Positions 55,165 through 64,000 of a stretch of 64,000 bases of DNA are shown piece after piece. Position 1 is the first letter of the stretch. Each line of letters opens with the position of its first letter. Under the pieces are notes generated by a model that saw nothing but the letters and a program-made list of their open reading frames with translations, did no database searches and was not told the origin of the DNA. This DNA is from Desulfobacteraceae bacterium Eth-SRB1. GTDB lineage: Bacteria; Desulfobacterota; Desulfobacteria; Desulfobacterales; ETH-SRB1. Location: NCBI GenBank assembly GCA_004193555.1, contig RPGP01000040.1, forward strand, positions 811,127-875,126, given 5' to 3'. The position numbers and the translations under genes are program-made.

Positions 55165-56397
55165 CTACAGATCCAATGGACTTTTAACCCCAAGTTTGTT
55201 CTTAATGGCTACATGCGTATAGATCATGGTGGTCTGGACATTTGAATGCCCGAGAAGTTCCTGTATCGTCCTGATGTCGTAGCCTTTTTCCAGAAGATGA
55301 GTGGCAAAGCTGTGCCGCAATGTATGAACCGTGACTCTTTTTGTTAACCCGGCAGCTACAGCCGCTTTCTTTATTTGCTTTTGCAAAGTGTTTGGGTGAA
55401 CATGATGCCGCCGGACCATTCTCGTCCTTGGATCGACAGAAAGCGATTTGGACGGAAAGACCCATTGCCAGATCCACTCTTTTCCTGCATTGGTATATTT
55501 TCTTTCCAGCGTACCAGGCAAATAGACTCCGGCAATATCATCCATACGGTCTTTTTCATACAATTCCCTGACCTCGTCCAGATGCCTGCGAAGATCATCT
55601 TTCAAACTTTCAGGAAAAACAGTCTGCCGATCTTTATCACCTTTGCCTGACCTTACGGTTAAACAGCATTGTTCAAAATCGATATCTTTCACCCTTAGCT
55701 TTATACACTCTCTAAGTCGCAGACCACAGCCATAGCAAATTTGCGCCATTAGCAGATTTGTTCCATTTAGATTATCAAAAAGCTTAAAAACTTCCTGTTT
55801 AGTCATTACCACCGGAAGTCTGCGTTTAGGCCGCGCTCTTATCACCTCGTGCAAATTCTGAATATCTTTATCAAGTATGTGCCGGTACAAGAAAAGTATA
55901 GCATTGAACGCCTGGCTTTGTGTTGCCTGGGCAACATGGCGCTCAACAGCAAGATATGTTAAAAAGTCCTTTACGTGTGAATCGTCTATCTCATAAGGCG
56001 AAGCGCCGTTTAAAAACCGATAAAAGACTCGGAGCCAGCCTATATATGTTTTTTCAGTGCTCATGGAACGGTGTTTTAAGCGAAGAATTTTAATCATTTC
56101 TTCAACAATACCTTTCCATTGAGCATCCGATTCCATTTCTGTGCAAGCAGACTCCTTTGAACCCTTTCGAAGGAAAAAGCGATAAAGGTCAACAGCCTCC
56201 TTTGCCTGTTTGATTTGCCAATCTTCGCGATGCCTAACTATATTTTTTAAAAAACGGTCCACGTCGTCGGCAGATATGCTATCACCAACATTCTTTTCGC
56301 AAAAGGCGTAAAACTGAGAAACCCATGAAATATAATATGGCGTTTTCTTTTCTGGAACGATATGTTTACCTATCAGGTACTCTTTAAATTGTTTCAT
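55165..56397 (-). CDS. intI: integron integrase (IntI-type tyrosine recombinase)
   Basis: A 410-residue tyrosine recombinase with GCGLRLRECIKLR (first arginine), HTLRHSFATHLLEKG (HxxR), LLGHSNVQTTMIYTH (H and Tyr). Between them the insert YLPGTLERKYTNAGKEWIWQ and WVFPSKSLSVDPR forms the extra 'patch' that marks integron integrases over XerC/D. It has about 70 extra N-terminal residues compared with IntI1 (337). Transcription points away from the cassette side, as is usual. No ordinary attI was identified in the AT-rich gap 56398-56640. Confidence 0.88.
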   Translation of the reverse strand: MKQFKEYLIGKHIVPEKKTPYYISWVSQFYAFCEKNVGDSISADDVDRFLKNIVRHREDWQIKQAKEAVDLYRFFLRKGSKESACTEMESDAQWKGIVEEMIKILRLKHRSMSTEKTYIGWLRVFYRFLNGASPYEIDDSHVKDFLTYLAVERHVAQATQSQAFNAILFLYRHILDKDIQNLHEVIRARPKRRLPVVMTKQEVFKLFDNLNGTNLLMAQICYGCGLRLRECIKLRVKDIDFEQCCLTVRSGKGDKDRQTVFPESLKDDLRRHLDEVRELYEKDRMDDIAGVYLPGTLERKYTNAGKEWIWQWVFPSKSLSVDPRTRMVRRHHVHPNTLQKQIKKAAVAAGLTKRVTVHTLRHSFATHLLEKGYDIRTIQELLGHSNVQTTMIYTHVAIKNKLGVKSPLDL

Positions 56398-56645
56398 ATA
56401 ACCCTTAAATAATTTATCTAATAATTATCTATTTTCTATATAATATTGCTGATTATATTTCAACATAGAATTTCATTTTTACTATTTTAATCGGATATTC
56501 CAATATAATTCACGCTAATTATTGTATTTTCATAACATTACACTTCAACTCAATATTTCCAAAGTATAAAACGCTTGACAAAAATATAATAATTGCATTA
56601 ATTATAATAAGCAAGTTGTTTTACGCTAAGTAGAATAAATTCAAT
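56398..56645. other. AT-rich gap on the cassette side of intI
   Basis: Very AT-rich, with short inverted words but no ORF. The attI site and the integrase and cassette promoters would be expected here; I cannot point to them. Confidence 0.35.
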
Positions 56646-56650
56646 CTATA

Positions 56651-56866
56651 ATGTTCCCGTGGAGCGCAGCGGGCTACGCCCTTGCGCCCTACGGGAACGC
56701 CGCAGTTGAGCGGAGTAATCCTCTCCGCCGTTTTGCCCCCGTTTCCGCTGCGCTCCACGGGAACAAGACGTCGGAGACGGAAATTGCCCCGCACAGAAAT
56801 TGCGCCAGACCATGCAATTTCTGCACAGAGCAATTCCGCTCAACTGCGGCGTTGAACAGACCTGCT
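56651..56866. repeat. nested palindromes, attC-like
   Basis: Two long inverted pairs: GTTCCCGTGGAGCGCAGC (about 56652) with GCTGCGCTCCACGGGAAC (about 56746), and AACGCCGCAGTTGAGCGGA (about 56694) with TCCGCTCAACTGCGGCGTT (about 56835). At the right end GCTCAAC-TGCGGC-GTTGAAC (7-6-7) fits the RYYYAAC/GTTRRRY simple site of an integron attC. The left partner has CGGGAAC in place of RYYYAAC, so the site is imperfect. GC-rich, unlike the gap before it. Confidence 0.5.
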
Positions 56867-56916
56867 GGAAGCAGGGGAAGCAAATTAGAAAATATTTTCC
56901 AACAGGATAAATTGCA

Positions 56917-58086
56917 GTGGAAGCGACTATCCAGATGATATTTTTGTTAGGATACGCATACTATGATCATACGCATAGATTGCCCGACCATATCCGAAAA
57001 GCCGCCCACTGCATCATGGTCTGCCGCACCGCCGTTTTGGGAGGTCATACCCAGGCCTGTCCCGATGGTCACTACAAGCGTCACTGGTACAATTCCTGTA
57101 AACACCGCATGTGTCCCTTATGCGCTTTCACCCAGATTGAAAGATGGCTTGCCAGGCAGAAAGCCCGCATTTTGAATACAGATCATTTCCACGTTATTTT
57201 CACTATATCCGATAAGCTCCATGAGTTATGGCGTCTTAATACAAAGGTAATGACTCAGATTCTGTTTAAAACAGCTACCGAGACCCTCTTTCAACTGCTT
57301 GAGGATGACAAATACCTGGGCGCACGCCCCGGGATTATTGCATCACTTCACACCTGGACCAAAACGCTGGCTCTTCACCCGCACCTTCACTGCTTAATTA
57401 CCGGCGGAGGATTGCTGGCAAAAAAATGGATCAAAGCATCACAGAGTTATTTACTGCCGTTTCGAGTTGTGCGAAATAAGTTTAAAGGCAAGTTCATTGC
57501 TTATATTCGGAAGGCATTGCGTAACGGAGAGCTGGTTCTGCCTGATGGGATGCGTCCCCAGCAATTAGAAAGCCTGCTCAACAAACTTGGCAGGAAAAAG
57601 TGGAACGTATGCTTGAAAGAGACATATTCTCACGGCAATGGAGTACTGATATACCTGGCACGCTACCTTCGAGGCGGGCCTATATCCAACAAGCGGATAT
57701 TCTCAATTAAAGATGGCAAGGTAACCTTCAACTATGGCCGCGAAAAGATTGAGCTTATGACCCTGCCAATTTTCGAGTTTATCGGCAGATATTTACAGCA
57801 TGTGCCGATCTCAGGGTCTATCCGAGTCCGTTCTTATGGATTGTACCATCACAGCCATAAAGAAGAACTTGCGCTATGCCGACAGCTTTTTGGTCAACTC
57901 CCGGTTGACGAACCCGGATTTCTCGACTGGCAGACATTATGCGGCCAGCAAGGCGAAAAACACCCTGAGCGTTGTCCTGTCTGCGGCAAACGTCTGATTG
58001 TTCTTAAAACCATTCCATGCCTGAAACGTTCAAGAGACCCGGATTTACCAGATTGGCATGATAAAACCTTGCTTCTTGCGGCATAA
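56917..58086 (+). CDS. IS91-family transposase
   Basis: A 389-residue HUH-type rolling-circle transposase: an N-terminal zinc finger (CKHRMCPLC), FHVIFTISD, HPHLHCLITGGG (the HUH metal motif), and YLARYLRGGPISNKRI with tyrosines of the Y2/Y1 site, then a C-terminal CPVCGK finger. It lies directly behind the attC-like block next to intI. The start is GTG 56917 (AGGATAA upstream) or ATG 56935. The frame is intact, so it may still be active. Confidence 0.9.
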   Translation: MEATIQMIFLLGYAYYDHTHRLPDHIRKAAHCIMVCRTAVLGGHTQACPDGHYKRHWYNSCKHRMCPLCAFTQIERWLARQKARILNTDHFHVIFTISDKLHELWRLNTKVMTQILFKTATETLFQLLEDDKYLGARPGIIASLHTWTKTLALHPHLHCLITGGGLLAKKWIKASQSYLLPFRVVRNKFKGKFIAYIRKALRNGELVLPDGMRPQQLESLLNKLGRKKWNVCLKETYSHGNGVLIYLARYLRGGPISNKRIFSIKDGKVTFNYGREKIELMTLPIFEFIGRYLQHVPISGSIRVRSYGLYHHSHKEELALCRQLFGQLPVDEPGFLDWQTLCGQQGEKHPERCPVCGKRLIVLKTIPCLKRSRDPDLPDWHDKTLLLAA

Positions 58087-58346
58087 ACATTTTATATTTG
58101 CAGTTATCAATATTTTGTTAGGCGCATGAATGTTATCAGTGAAAGGCTCTTTGAAAAAAGATCAGCTCTTTTTACAACAATTATGCATAAATTACTTCAA
58201 AAGAAAGCTTTGAGTCAATTGAACACACTTTATAAACCCAGAATAACGACTATTTTACCTGTTAAATCAATAATTCAAAGTAGAAGCGATTCTACAATAT
58301 CCATAGACAATTCTAAGCAAAATACAACTTTAATCGCCACAGACCC

Positions 58347-58373
58347 GCAGGTCTGTTCAACAAACCGTTGAAC
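58347..58373. repeat. inverted match flanking the IS91-type gene
   Basis: GCAGGTCTGTTCAAC (58347-58361) is the perfect inverse of GTTGAACAGACCTGC at 56851-56865. It continues as AAACC-GTTGAAC, so that GTTCAAC-AAACC-GTTGAAC is another RYYYAAC/GTTRRRY-like pair. The two sites bracket 1.5 kb containing the transposase gene. IS91 elements do not normally have terminal inverted repeats. Confidence 0.55.
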
Positions 58374-59269
58374 CAGACAACTGGCAGCAGAATCATTTGA
58401 GTCTTTCAGAGGATAAATCAAGTTCTGTGAAGGTTAAGAGAGTTTTCTGCTTTTGACCCGTTGCAGGTTAACTAAAACGTTCATCAAACTGGAAGACACT
58501 AAGGATATCGCGACATTCTCATCAAGGATACACCTAATGTAAAATTGTGATGGCAGGAGGGTTTTCAACTCCAAAAAATACGGAATTCCACGGAGAAGCG
58601 CTCTACAGTCACAGCATCCACAATTGCGACGACAGCTATATTGACTATGTAGGAGGGTTTTGTCATACCAGGTGAAAATCTGGCCTCAAGTCTGGGCCTG
58701 GAAAAAAATTGATATTTTACTGGAATATGCCGGTGAGGTTATTGATTGCTAAGCAGAATGCCACCGATTACCCTGAGTTCCAGATATACGCGCATCGGTC
58801 GAAACGATTCATAGCCAATATCCTTGTTACCGCCACGGATGATCTTTCACTGCATTATCTCCTTTGGATTTCACCCTCTCTGACAACGCGCATTTCCAGC
58901 GAATCGGCAACTCTCTGCGTATTATGTCGGGGCTTGCATTTACCCTTGATTTTGAATTTTGACGGGCCGCTGGATACATATTTCGGCAGATGGCGTAATA
59001 ACGACAGGCTTGTTACATCCATCAAATGGAGCATGTAGGTCAACCATCAAGAATGCTGGAAACACTATTGTGGCGCTTTGGCGTAAAACAGCAGCTTTTA
59101 CACCAAACATAGCTTCAAAGTGTGCAGTATTACCGTTTTTCCTAACACAGTCTTCAGCCTTCAAGGCCCATCTTACCCGAGTAGTTACGAGTAGCTTTAT
59201 AAAGGCCAAAGTAGGTAGAGGTAGAGAGCTGGCTATCGCTACCGTAGGCTTGACTTATCCGTTTCCGTC
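58374..59269. other. degenerate DNA without an intact gene
   Basis: Only short broken frames are visible. 58549-58673 reads MAGGFSTPKNTEFHGEALYS..., and 58870-58980 reads FTLSDNAHFQRIGNSLRIMSGL in one frame; both look like remains of coding DNA that I cannot assign. Confidence 0.35.
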
Positions 59270-59900
59270 CCTCGTTTGATTTGCCTAAATGGTCGTGCCA
59301 TAGCAATTCTACCATCCTCCTCATCAAAACCGTGCATGCGGTTTTCCGCACACGGCTTTCCGATGTTCTTCACTATAAGGCATGCGCATTCGTCCAGCCT
59401 GCTGGAGTCCCGTTTGGCCTTGCGGTAAAGCTTCCCCAGTGTCCCTGATGCTTCCGGTTAGTGGCACAGCAGCAATCCCTCATCCTCCACTCTTTGTTGC
59501 ATGAACAAAGCAGGGTTCCTTCCAGTTCAGACCAGCAAGATTTCCGTTTCATAATTACTGGTTGATGACTCTCTTATCATCACTGAATTGATTTCCAGCA
59601 CTGGACTGATTATCTTCCGCCACATGCCACCCTTCTGCTACCCTTTGGAAGGTCTTTACCGATTGCTTCCAGTCTATATGTCGATGAGTAGCAGCCTTCC
59701 CCTTACGTCCACAGGGTCGGCACCTAACAGATTAGGGGCTGGCCACATAGGTTCACTCGCTGCGGCCTGCGGCTTTGACAGTTGGGAACTTACGACCCCT
59801 CTGGATTACTCAGACGCTACCCTTTGAACTACCAAGGTGAACGGATAATTTCTGGGCGGGACTCTTTAACCTGCAAGATAATTAGTTGTTACCGCGAACG
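59270..59900 (-). mobile_element. group II intron remnant without RT gene
   Basis: On the minus strand near 59325-59365 GAAAGCCGTGTGCGGAAAAC and CCGCATGCACGGTTTTGATG form a domain V-like hairpin. Further 5' (to about 59900) the text GAGGGGTCGTAAGTTCCCAAC and AATCTGTTAGGTGCCGACC resembles group II domain I. No reverse transcriptase frame lies between. The family and the ends are uncertain. Confidence 0.5.
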
Positions 59901-60594
59901 GACGCCCATGTCACCACCATGTCCCCAGAGGAACTGTCCGATTAAAAAATGTGCTTATCAGTACCAGAAATGTAGTAAAATGCCATCCACCCTGCCGAAA
60001 GATTTTAATTGGTGATGACGAAAGGAACGGAATGTGCACTGCCAGAAACCAGGGCAGGAAAAATTTCTTGACCCCTGCTCGCCAGAAGGCCGGAAGGTTC
60101 AGAAGCAAAACCAAAGAGCTACTATCCATAAATCATGCATAAATGTCAATTGTAAGTCAAATCCATCTCAAATGGCTTTCAAAGTGGTTTTATTTTGAAA
60201 AAGATCGACACTCCTTTGAACTTTCGATTGATGGAATCGCTCTTCATCTGCTAAACGTTTGAAATTGCTTTGTATCCCGGATGGGCTATACTGCCAAGGA
60301 TATGTAGGATAACCTTTTCCATTTCCTTTTCCAGGATGAGTATCTGCTGAAAATAGTCAATAAAGGTCTTTAGTAAACATCTTTCGGGCCCTTTCCAGCC
60401 AGTCCCCAAATGTACGGACGAACGTATAAAACGATAGTTTTCTTACTTCCGCAATGTCCGATTCAGAGAGGCTGCTTCTGTAAAATAAGCGCCTTTAAAT
60501 GCCCAAGGTAAACGGTAGTGGCACTTTCCCGTCTTATGCTTTCCTGGACGCATTTGAGCAATTCTTTTCTCAATCTGGTCAGACTCTTATCCAG
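59901..60594. other. no gene seen
   Basis: Short frames without family resemblance in either strand. Probably more eroded mobile or pseudogene DNA. Confidence 0.35.
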
Positions 60595-61066
60595 TCATGG
60601 GAACGAAAAAATTATTGTTCTCATGATATCGATATATCCTATATCATTATAGCTGCTGATTCGCCAATCCAACTTTTCTTTACCTGAAACCAGATCGATC
60701 CCGTAGACCCCACTCCCATGTGGTTGCCAGCGCATCCCCGATCCATTTATTCTGTTTCCACCCCGCATAACACTTTGCTGTCTCAAAGATGATGATGGGC
60801 TTCACTGGCGCCATGGTTGCCAGTTCAGCATGAGACTCTTGAAGATATCATCAAAGATTTCCATTGGCTTTCCCAGCCATCCTTTTCTTTGGTTTGTGTC
60901 AGCCCCAATTATAACCATCTATTCCTACTCATGTCGACATTAATCGTCACCCGGGGTAAAAATTGGCTGCACAATTCCAACCGGCTGTCCTCTGTGCCAA
61001 TATAAGTGAGACACTTCCCAACCTATAATTTAGTGTATATTATAGAGGGCGGGAAGGAGAAATAAA

Positions 61067-61519
61067 ATGTTAAAGAATGCATCAATAGCAACCCATGTTA
61101 GCAAAGCAACAAAAAAAGTTCAAGGTATTAGAACTGTGCCGGATCCCGAAGTGCGAGAAAAGGCAGTTCGTCGAAAATTCACGGCAGAGCATAAACTTCG
61201 TATTCTCAAGGAAGCGGAATCTTGTAAGGAACATGGTCAAATTGGCGCCATGCTACGTCGAGAAGGACTTTATTCATCCAATCTCACTGCATGGAGACAG
61301 CAGTTTAAAAAAGGGACATTAAAAGCCCTATCTCCCAAGAAACGAGGGCCTAAATATAAAAGGCACGATCCATCAGCCCATCGCGTCATTGAACTTGAGC
61401 GAGAGAATGAAAGGTTGAAGAAAAAGCTCAAGCAGACAGAAACCATAATAGAAGTTCAAAAAAAAGTATCCGAGATCCTGCAGATACCTCTCACAGAGAA
61501 CGGAGAGAAGAACTTATGA
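61067..61519 (+). CDS. IS3-family transposase OrfA
   Basis: A 150-residue DNA-binding subunit: a helix-turn-helix (RRKFTAEHKLRILKEAESCKEHGQIGAMLRREGLYSSNLTAWR) and a C-terminal leucine-zipper-like coil (VIELERENERLKKKLKQTETII). Intact. The stop overlaps the orfB start by 4 bases (ATGA). Confidence 0.85.
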   Translation: MLKNASIATHVSKATKKVQGIRTVPDPEVREKAVRRKFTAEHKLRILKEAESCKEHGQIGAMLRREGLYSSNLTAWRQQFKKGTLKALSPKKRGPKYKRHDPSAHRVIELERENERLKKKLKQTETIIEVQKKVSEILQIPLTENGEKNL

Positions 61520-62489
61520 ATGCAGCAGGATCACTATCAAAAGATGTTGGTATCAAGAACGCATGTGATGCCCTGGTTATTCCAAGAGCCAGTTTTTACC
61601 GGTGGCATGACAGAGATAAACACTCTACAAAGAATAATTGCCGTCCGGTGCCACCGCTATCACTGACAGGAAAGGAACGGAAAGAGGTGCTTAACATACT
61701 TCATGAAGAGCGATTTGTCGATCAGGCGCCTCAAGAGGTCTATGCTGCATTGCTTGATGCCGGAACCTATCTTTGTTCTGTAAGGACTATGTACCGCATT
61801 TTGGAAGAGAATCAAGAAGTGAGAGAACGGAGAAATCAGCTTCGCCATCCAAACTATAAGAAACCGGAGCTTTTAGCAACAGCACCTAATCAGGTATGTC
61901 CTGGGATATAACGAAGCTCAAGGGGCCGGTAAAGTGGACGTATTATTATCTCTATGTCATTCTTGATATCTTCAGCCGGTATGTTGTTGGCTGGATGGTA
62001 GCACACAGGGAAAAATCGGTACTGGCCAAGAAACTGATCGAACAGAGTTGTGAGAAACAGTGAATCCAACAGGATCAGCTGATCATTCATTCGGATCGAG
62101 GCCCAAGCATGACATCGAAACCGGTGGCATTGTTATTGGCTGATTTAGGGATTACCAAAAGTCATTCAAGACCCTACGTCAGCAATGACAACCCTTATTC
62201 AGAATCGCAGTTCAAGACCATGAAATATCGGCCTGAGTTTCCAGAGCGGTTTGACGCTATTGAAGGATGCCAGATTCTTTTATTATGGCTTCTTCCTTTG
62301 GTACAATACAGGACACTACCATTCAGGTATTGGTTCTCGGTCACACCGGAAGATGTACATTATGGACGGGCTGAACAAATTATCAAAGAGCGCGAAAAGG
62401 TATTGAAAATAGCCTTTGAAAACATCCAAACCGGTTCAAGGAAAGGTTCCAAAAACCGATGGCATTACCAAAGGCAGCCTGATTATTAA
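61516..62489 (+). pseudogene. IS3-family transposase OrfB, broken
   Basis: The DDE integrase subunit. It reads to APNQV and then shifts: one base is missing in CAGGTATGTCCTGGGAT, after which SWDITKLKGPVKWTYYYLYVI continues in another frame (first Asp). A TGA replaces a tryptophan codon after EKQ (62060), and a pair of compensating shifts lies between 62270 and 62345. IIHSDRGP (second Asp) and the C-terminal end are present. It is non-functional as it stands. Confidence 0.8.
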
Positions 62490-62840
62490 AACCATCACCG
62501 AATGAAAGTGATCTGGTGATACACTAAATTACTGATGGAGGTGTCTCATTTTCATTGACACATTCCGGTCGGATCATAAGAGGTGTTCGGAACAGACTCC
62601 GCATTAGGACAAAAAACCCAGAGCACATTTTTTACATCCATATTTCTGAATATCGTAACAACATAGTGAAATATCTTTTTGTAAACAGTGGGACTTTGAG
62701 GCCCGTAGTCGGTTTTTCCCATGCCCCAGTGGTAGCGCTCAATATTCATCTCGTGGGCAAATCGAATCATCAAGGGCCTGCCCCATGATTTTGCCTGCCT
62801 TGCGAATTCAGTAATAGGAAAAATGGGGTCAAGGAAAAAT

Positions 62841-63873
62841 GGGGTCAAGTCTACTATTGACCCATGTAAGATAAAATGTTATATATTACAGCATGTCACG
62901 TCCACTTAGAATAGAATATCCCGGAGCCTGGTATCATGTAATGAACCGTGGCAGGCGGTCTGAATCCATTTTTCGGATAAACATGATTATTTAATGTTTA
63001 TTGAACTGCTGATTGAACTATCTGAAATGTGTAATGTAAATGTAGCTGCATACTGTTTAATGACAAATCATTATCACATTCTGCTGCAAACACCCGATGG
63101 AAATATTTCAAGATGCATGAGGCATCTGAACAGCGTATATACCCAGAGATATAACAGAAGACATGGATTTGATGGTCAGCTTTTCAGAGGAAGGTACAAA
63201 TCGATTCTTGTCTGTAATGACAGCCATCTTCTGCAACTGGTGAGATATATACATAAGAACCCGTAAAAGCAGGTATGGTTAAAGATATGCCGGATTATAA
63301 ATGGAGCAGCACAAAGGTTATCTGTCATATGCGAAGAAGTGGGAATGGTTACACAAAGATTATATTATTTCCATGATAACCCCAAAAAAACGGGGCAGGC
63401 TGAAACCTTTTACTGAATTTATGCAAAAAGATGATTCAGAAGAGGTTACAAGGCTGTTTTCTTTAAAGAAACTCTCATCATTTTTTGGTCCGGAAAGTTT
63501 CATAACAGGAATAAAAGAAAATATTATTTTAAGAAAAAAAGCTATGAGGTTCCTGAATCAAAAAGTCTGGGTCCGACATCTGATTCAATCATTTCATCAG
63601 TGTGTGAACATTATCGTGTATCGTTTAATGAATTGTTGATAACAAGACGCGGGATTTTTAATGAACCTCGTAATATTGCAGTTTATCTATTACGTCAAAT
63701 ACGTGGTGAAAACCTTAATAACATAGGTGAACTGTTTAATATCAAAACATACAGCACAGTAAGCAGCATATTACGAAGAGTTTCGAGGCTTAAAAAATAT
63801 GACAAAAAAATTAAAAAACGGATAGGGAAAATTCAAGATAGTATTAATAAGGGTCAAAAGTAGACTTGACCCC
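62841..63873 (+). mobile_element. RAYT (REP-associated tyrosine transposase) element with terminal inverted repeats
   Basis: GGGGTCAAGTCTACTATTGACCC (62841-62863) and the inverse at 63851-63873 match in 22 of 23 positions and flank the transposase remains. Each arm is itself palindromic in its outer part (GGGTCAA / TTGACCC). A 16-base unit AAAAATGGGGTCAAGG is duplicated in tandem on the left side. Confidence 0.7.
62893..63863 (+). pseudogene. RAYT-type Y1 transposase with several frameshifts
   Basis: Fragments in order: MSRPLRIEYPGAWYHVMNRG (from 62893), MTNHYHILLQTP with the HxH metal pair, DGQLFRGRYKSILVCND with the catalytic-tyrosine segment, then LVRYIHKNP. Single-base losses near 62978, 63264 and 63307 and a shift near 63600 break the frame; the last part (VSFNELLITRRGIFNEPRNIAVYLLRQI) is the DnaA-like C-terminal domain of long RAYTs. 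It is inactive unless helped. Confidence 0.75.
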
Positions 63874-64000
63874 TTTTCTTCTTTCGAGTCATTTTCTATC
63901 AACATTAGTTTAAAATTTTTTCTGTCAACATAAAGGCTGCCACCCATATTTGTGGCTAAAATGTGACTTAAAATATTCCATGATTTACTAATGGTATTGT
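63874..64000. other. window end, no feature seen
   Basis: AT-rich DNA with no recognisable frame on either strand. Confidence 0.4.

Larger units (their letters stand above)
61007..62548 (+). mobile_element. IS3-family insertion sequence, decayed
   Basis: Ends are TGAGACACTTCC...ATTTAGTGTAT at 61007 and its inverse ATACACTAAATT...GGAGGTGTCTCA ending at 62548, giving 1542 bp. It holds the usual orfA/orfB pair. No clear target duplication is visible (TAAG on one side, TTTT on the other). It lies within the GH26 pseudogene. Confidence 0.8.
60595..62848 (-). pseudogene. GH26-type glycoside hydrolase (mannanase-like) pseudogene split by an IS
   Basis: On the minus strand 62848-62549 reads GRPLMIRFAHEMNIERYHWG (the GH26 acid/base glutamate in HEMN) and NVLWVFCPNAESVPNTSYDP. 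After the IS, 61000-60600 continues in three frames: NFYPG, PMEIFDDIF, KPIIIFETAKCYAGWKQNKWIGDAL (nucleophile-type ETA) and EKLDWRISS. Order and motifs fit one GH26 catalytic domain. Frameshifts, stops, the IS3 element and loss of the N-terminal part leave it dead. Confidence 0.65.

Noticed and set aside
58126-58371. 81-codon ORF behind the IS91-type transposase
   Set aside because: No recognisable domain; it ends inside the inverted repeat at 58347, so it is treated as non-coding element DNA.
59154-59351. Minus-strand ORF near the intron remnant
   Set aside because: Its sequence overlaps the domain V-like hairpin and reads as RNA structure rather than protein.
62040-62070. TGA in IS3 OrfB considered as selenocysteine
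   Set aside because: OrfB has other frame breaks and the position normally holds tryptophan, so decay explains it better.

Overview
The window looks like a stretch of chromosome from a sulfate-reducing-type Desulfobacterota bacterium, probably Desulfobacterales. The evidence is indirect: a DctPQM TRAP transporter, an spd/mitochondrial-type EF-G, PanP-type aspartate decarboxylation, a Tat-exported metallo-hydrolase, an integron integrase, many short dispersed repeats between genes, and moderately AT-rich DNA. No rRNA or tRNA gene was recognised.

Layout. 1-0.5 kb: end of an unknown gene and a Fic remnant with an internal deletion. 0.6-19.8 kb: core genes, namely nucleoside phosphorylase, NAD-dependent DNA ligase, acylphosphatase, HU, ftsY-smc, plsC-rnj, ftsK, a TRAP operon, a tandem-ACT protein and argC. 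20-29.3 kb: panP followed by an accessory island of about 7 kb holding hicAB, an ATPase/nuclease pair, mntA-hepT, a group II intron, a frameshifted secreted-protein gene and a DUF2971 gene. A second, damaged copy of the 3' part of panP closes the island, next to a small inverted-repeat element. 29.3-35.8 kb: a minus-strand core block (holA, arfB, ahcY, metK, panC). In it panC appears to start at ATT, and a tiny ORF just upstream may encode a selenoprotein. 36-47.6 kb: more core genes (pgeF-like, pyrK, EF-G, rlmN, a ThiI-like/NFACT fusion, thrS, rnd). 47.7-55 kb: a PAS protein, an autoregulated-looking GntR repressor and an unusual set comprising a polytopic membrane protein, a Tat-exported metallo-beta-lactamase-fold protein and a CobW GTPase with a long extra N-terminal half. 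55-64 kb: a mobile-element area with an integron integrase, palindromic attC-like DNA, an IS91-type transposase, group II intron remains, a GH26 glycosidase pseudogene split by a decayed IS3-family element, and a decayed RAYT element with good terminal repeats.

How the genes connect. PanP makes beta-alanine, the substrate of PanC, for pantothenate synthesis. MetK and AhcY lie side by side and form the two ends of the SAM cycle. FtsY, SMC and FtsK serve protein targeting and chromosome handling. The island genes between the panP copies are of toxin-antitoxin and probable phage-defence types. All identifications come from reading the sequence; no database search was run, and repeat alignments were made by eye.
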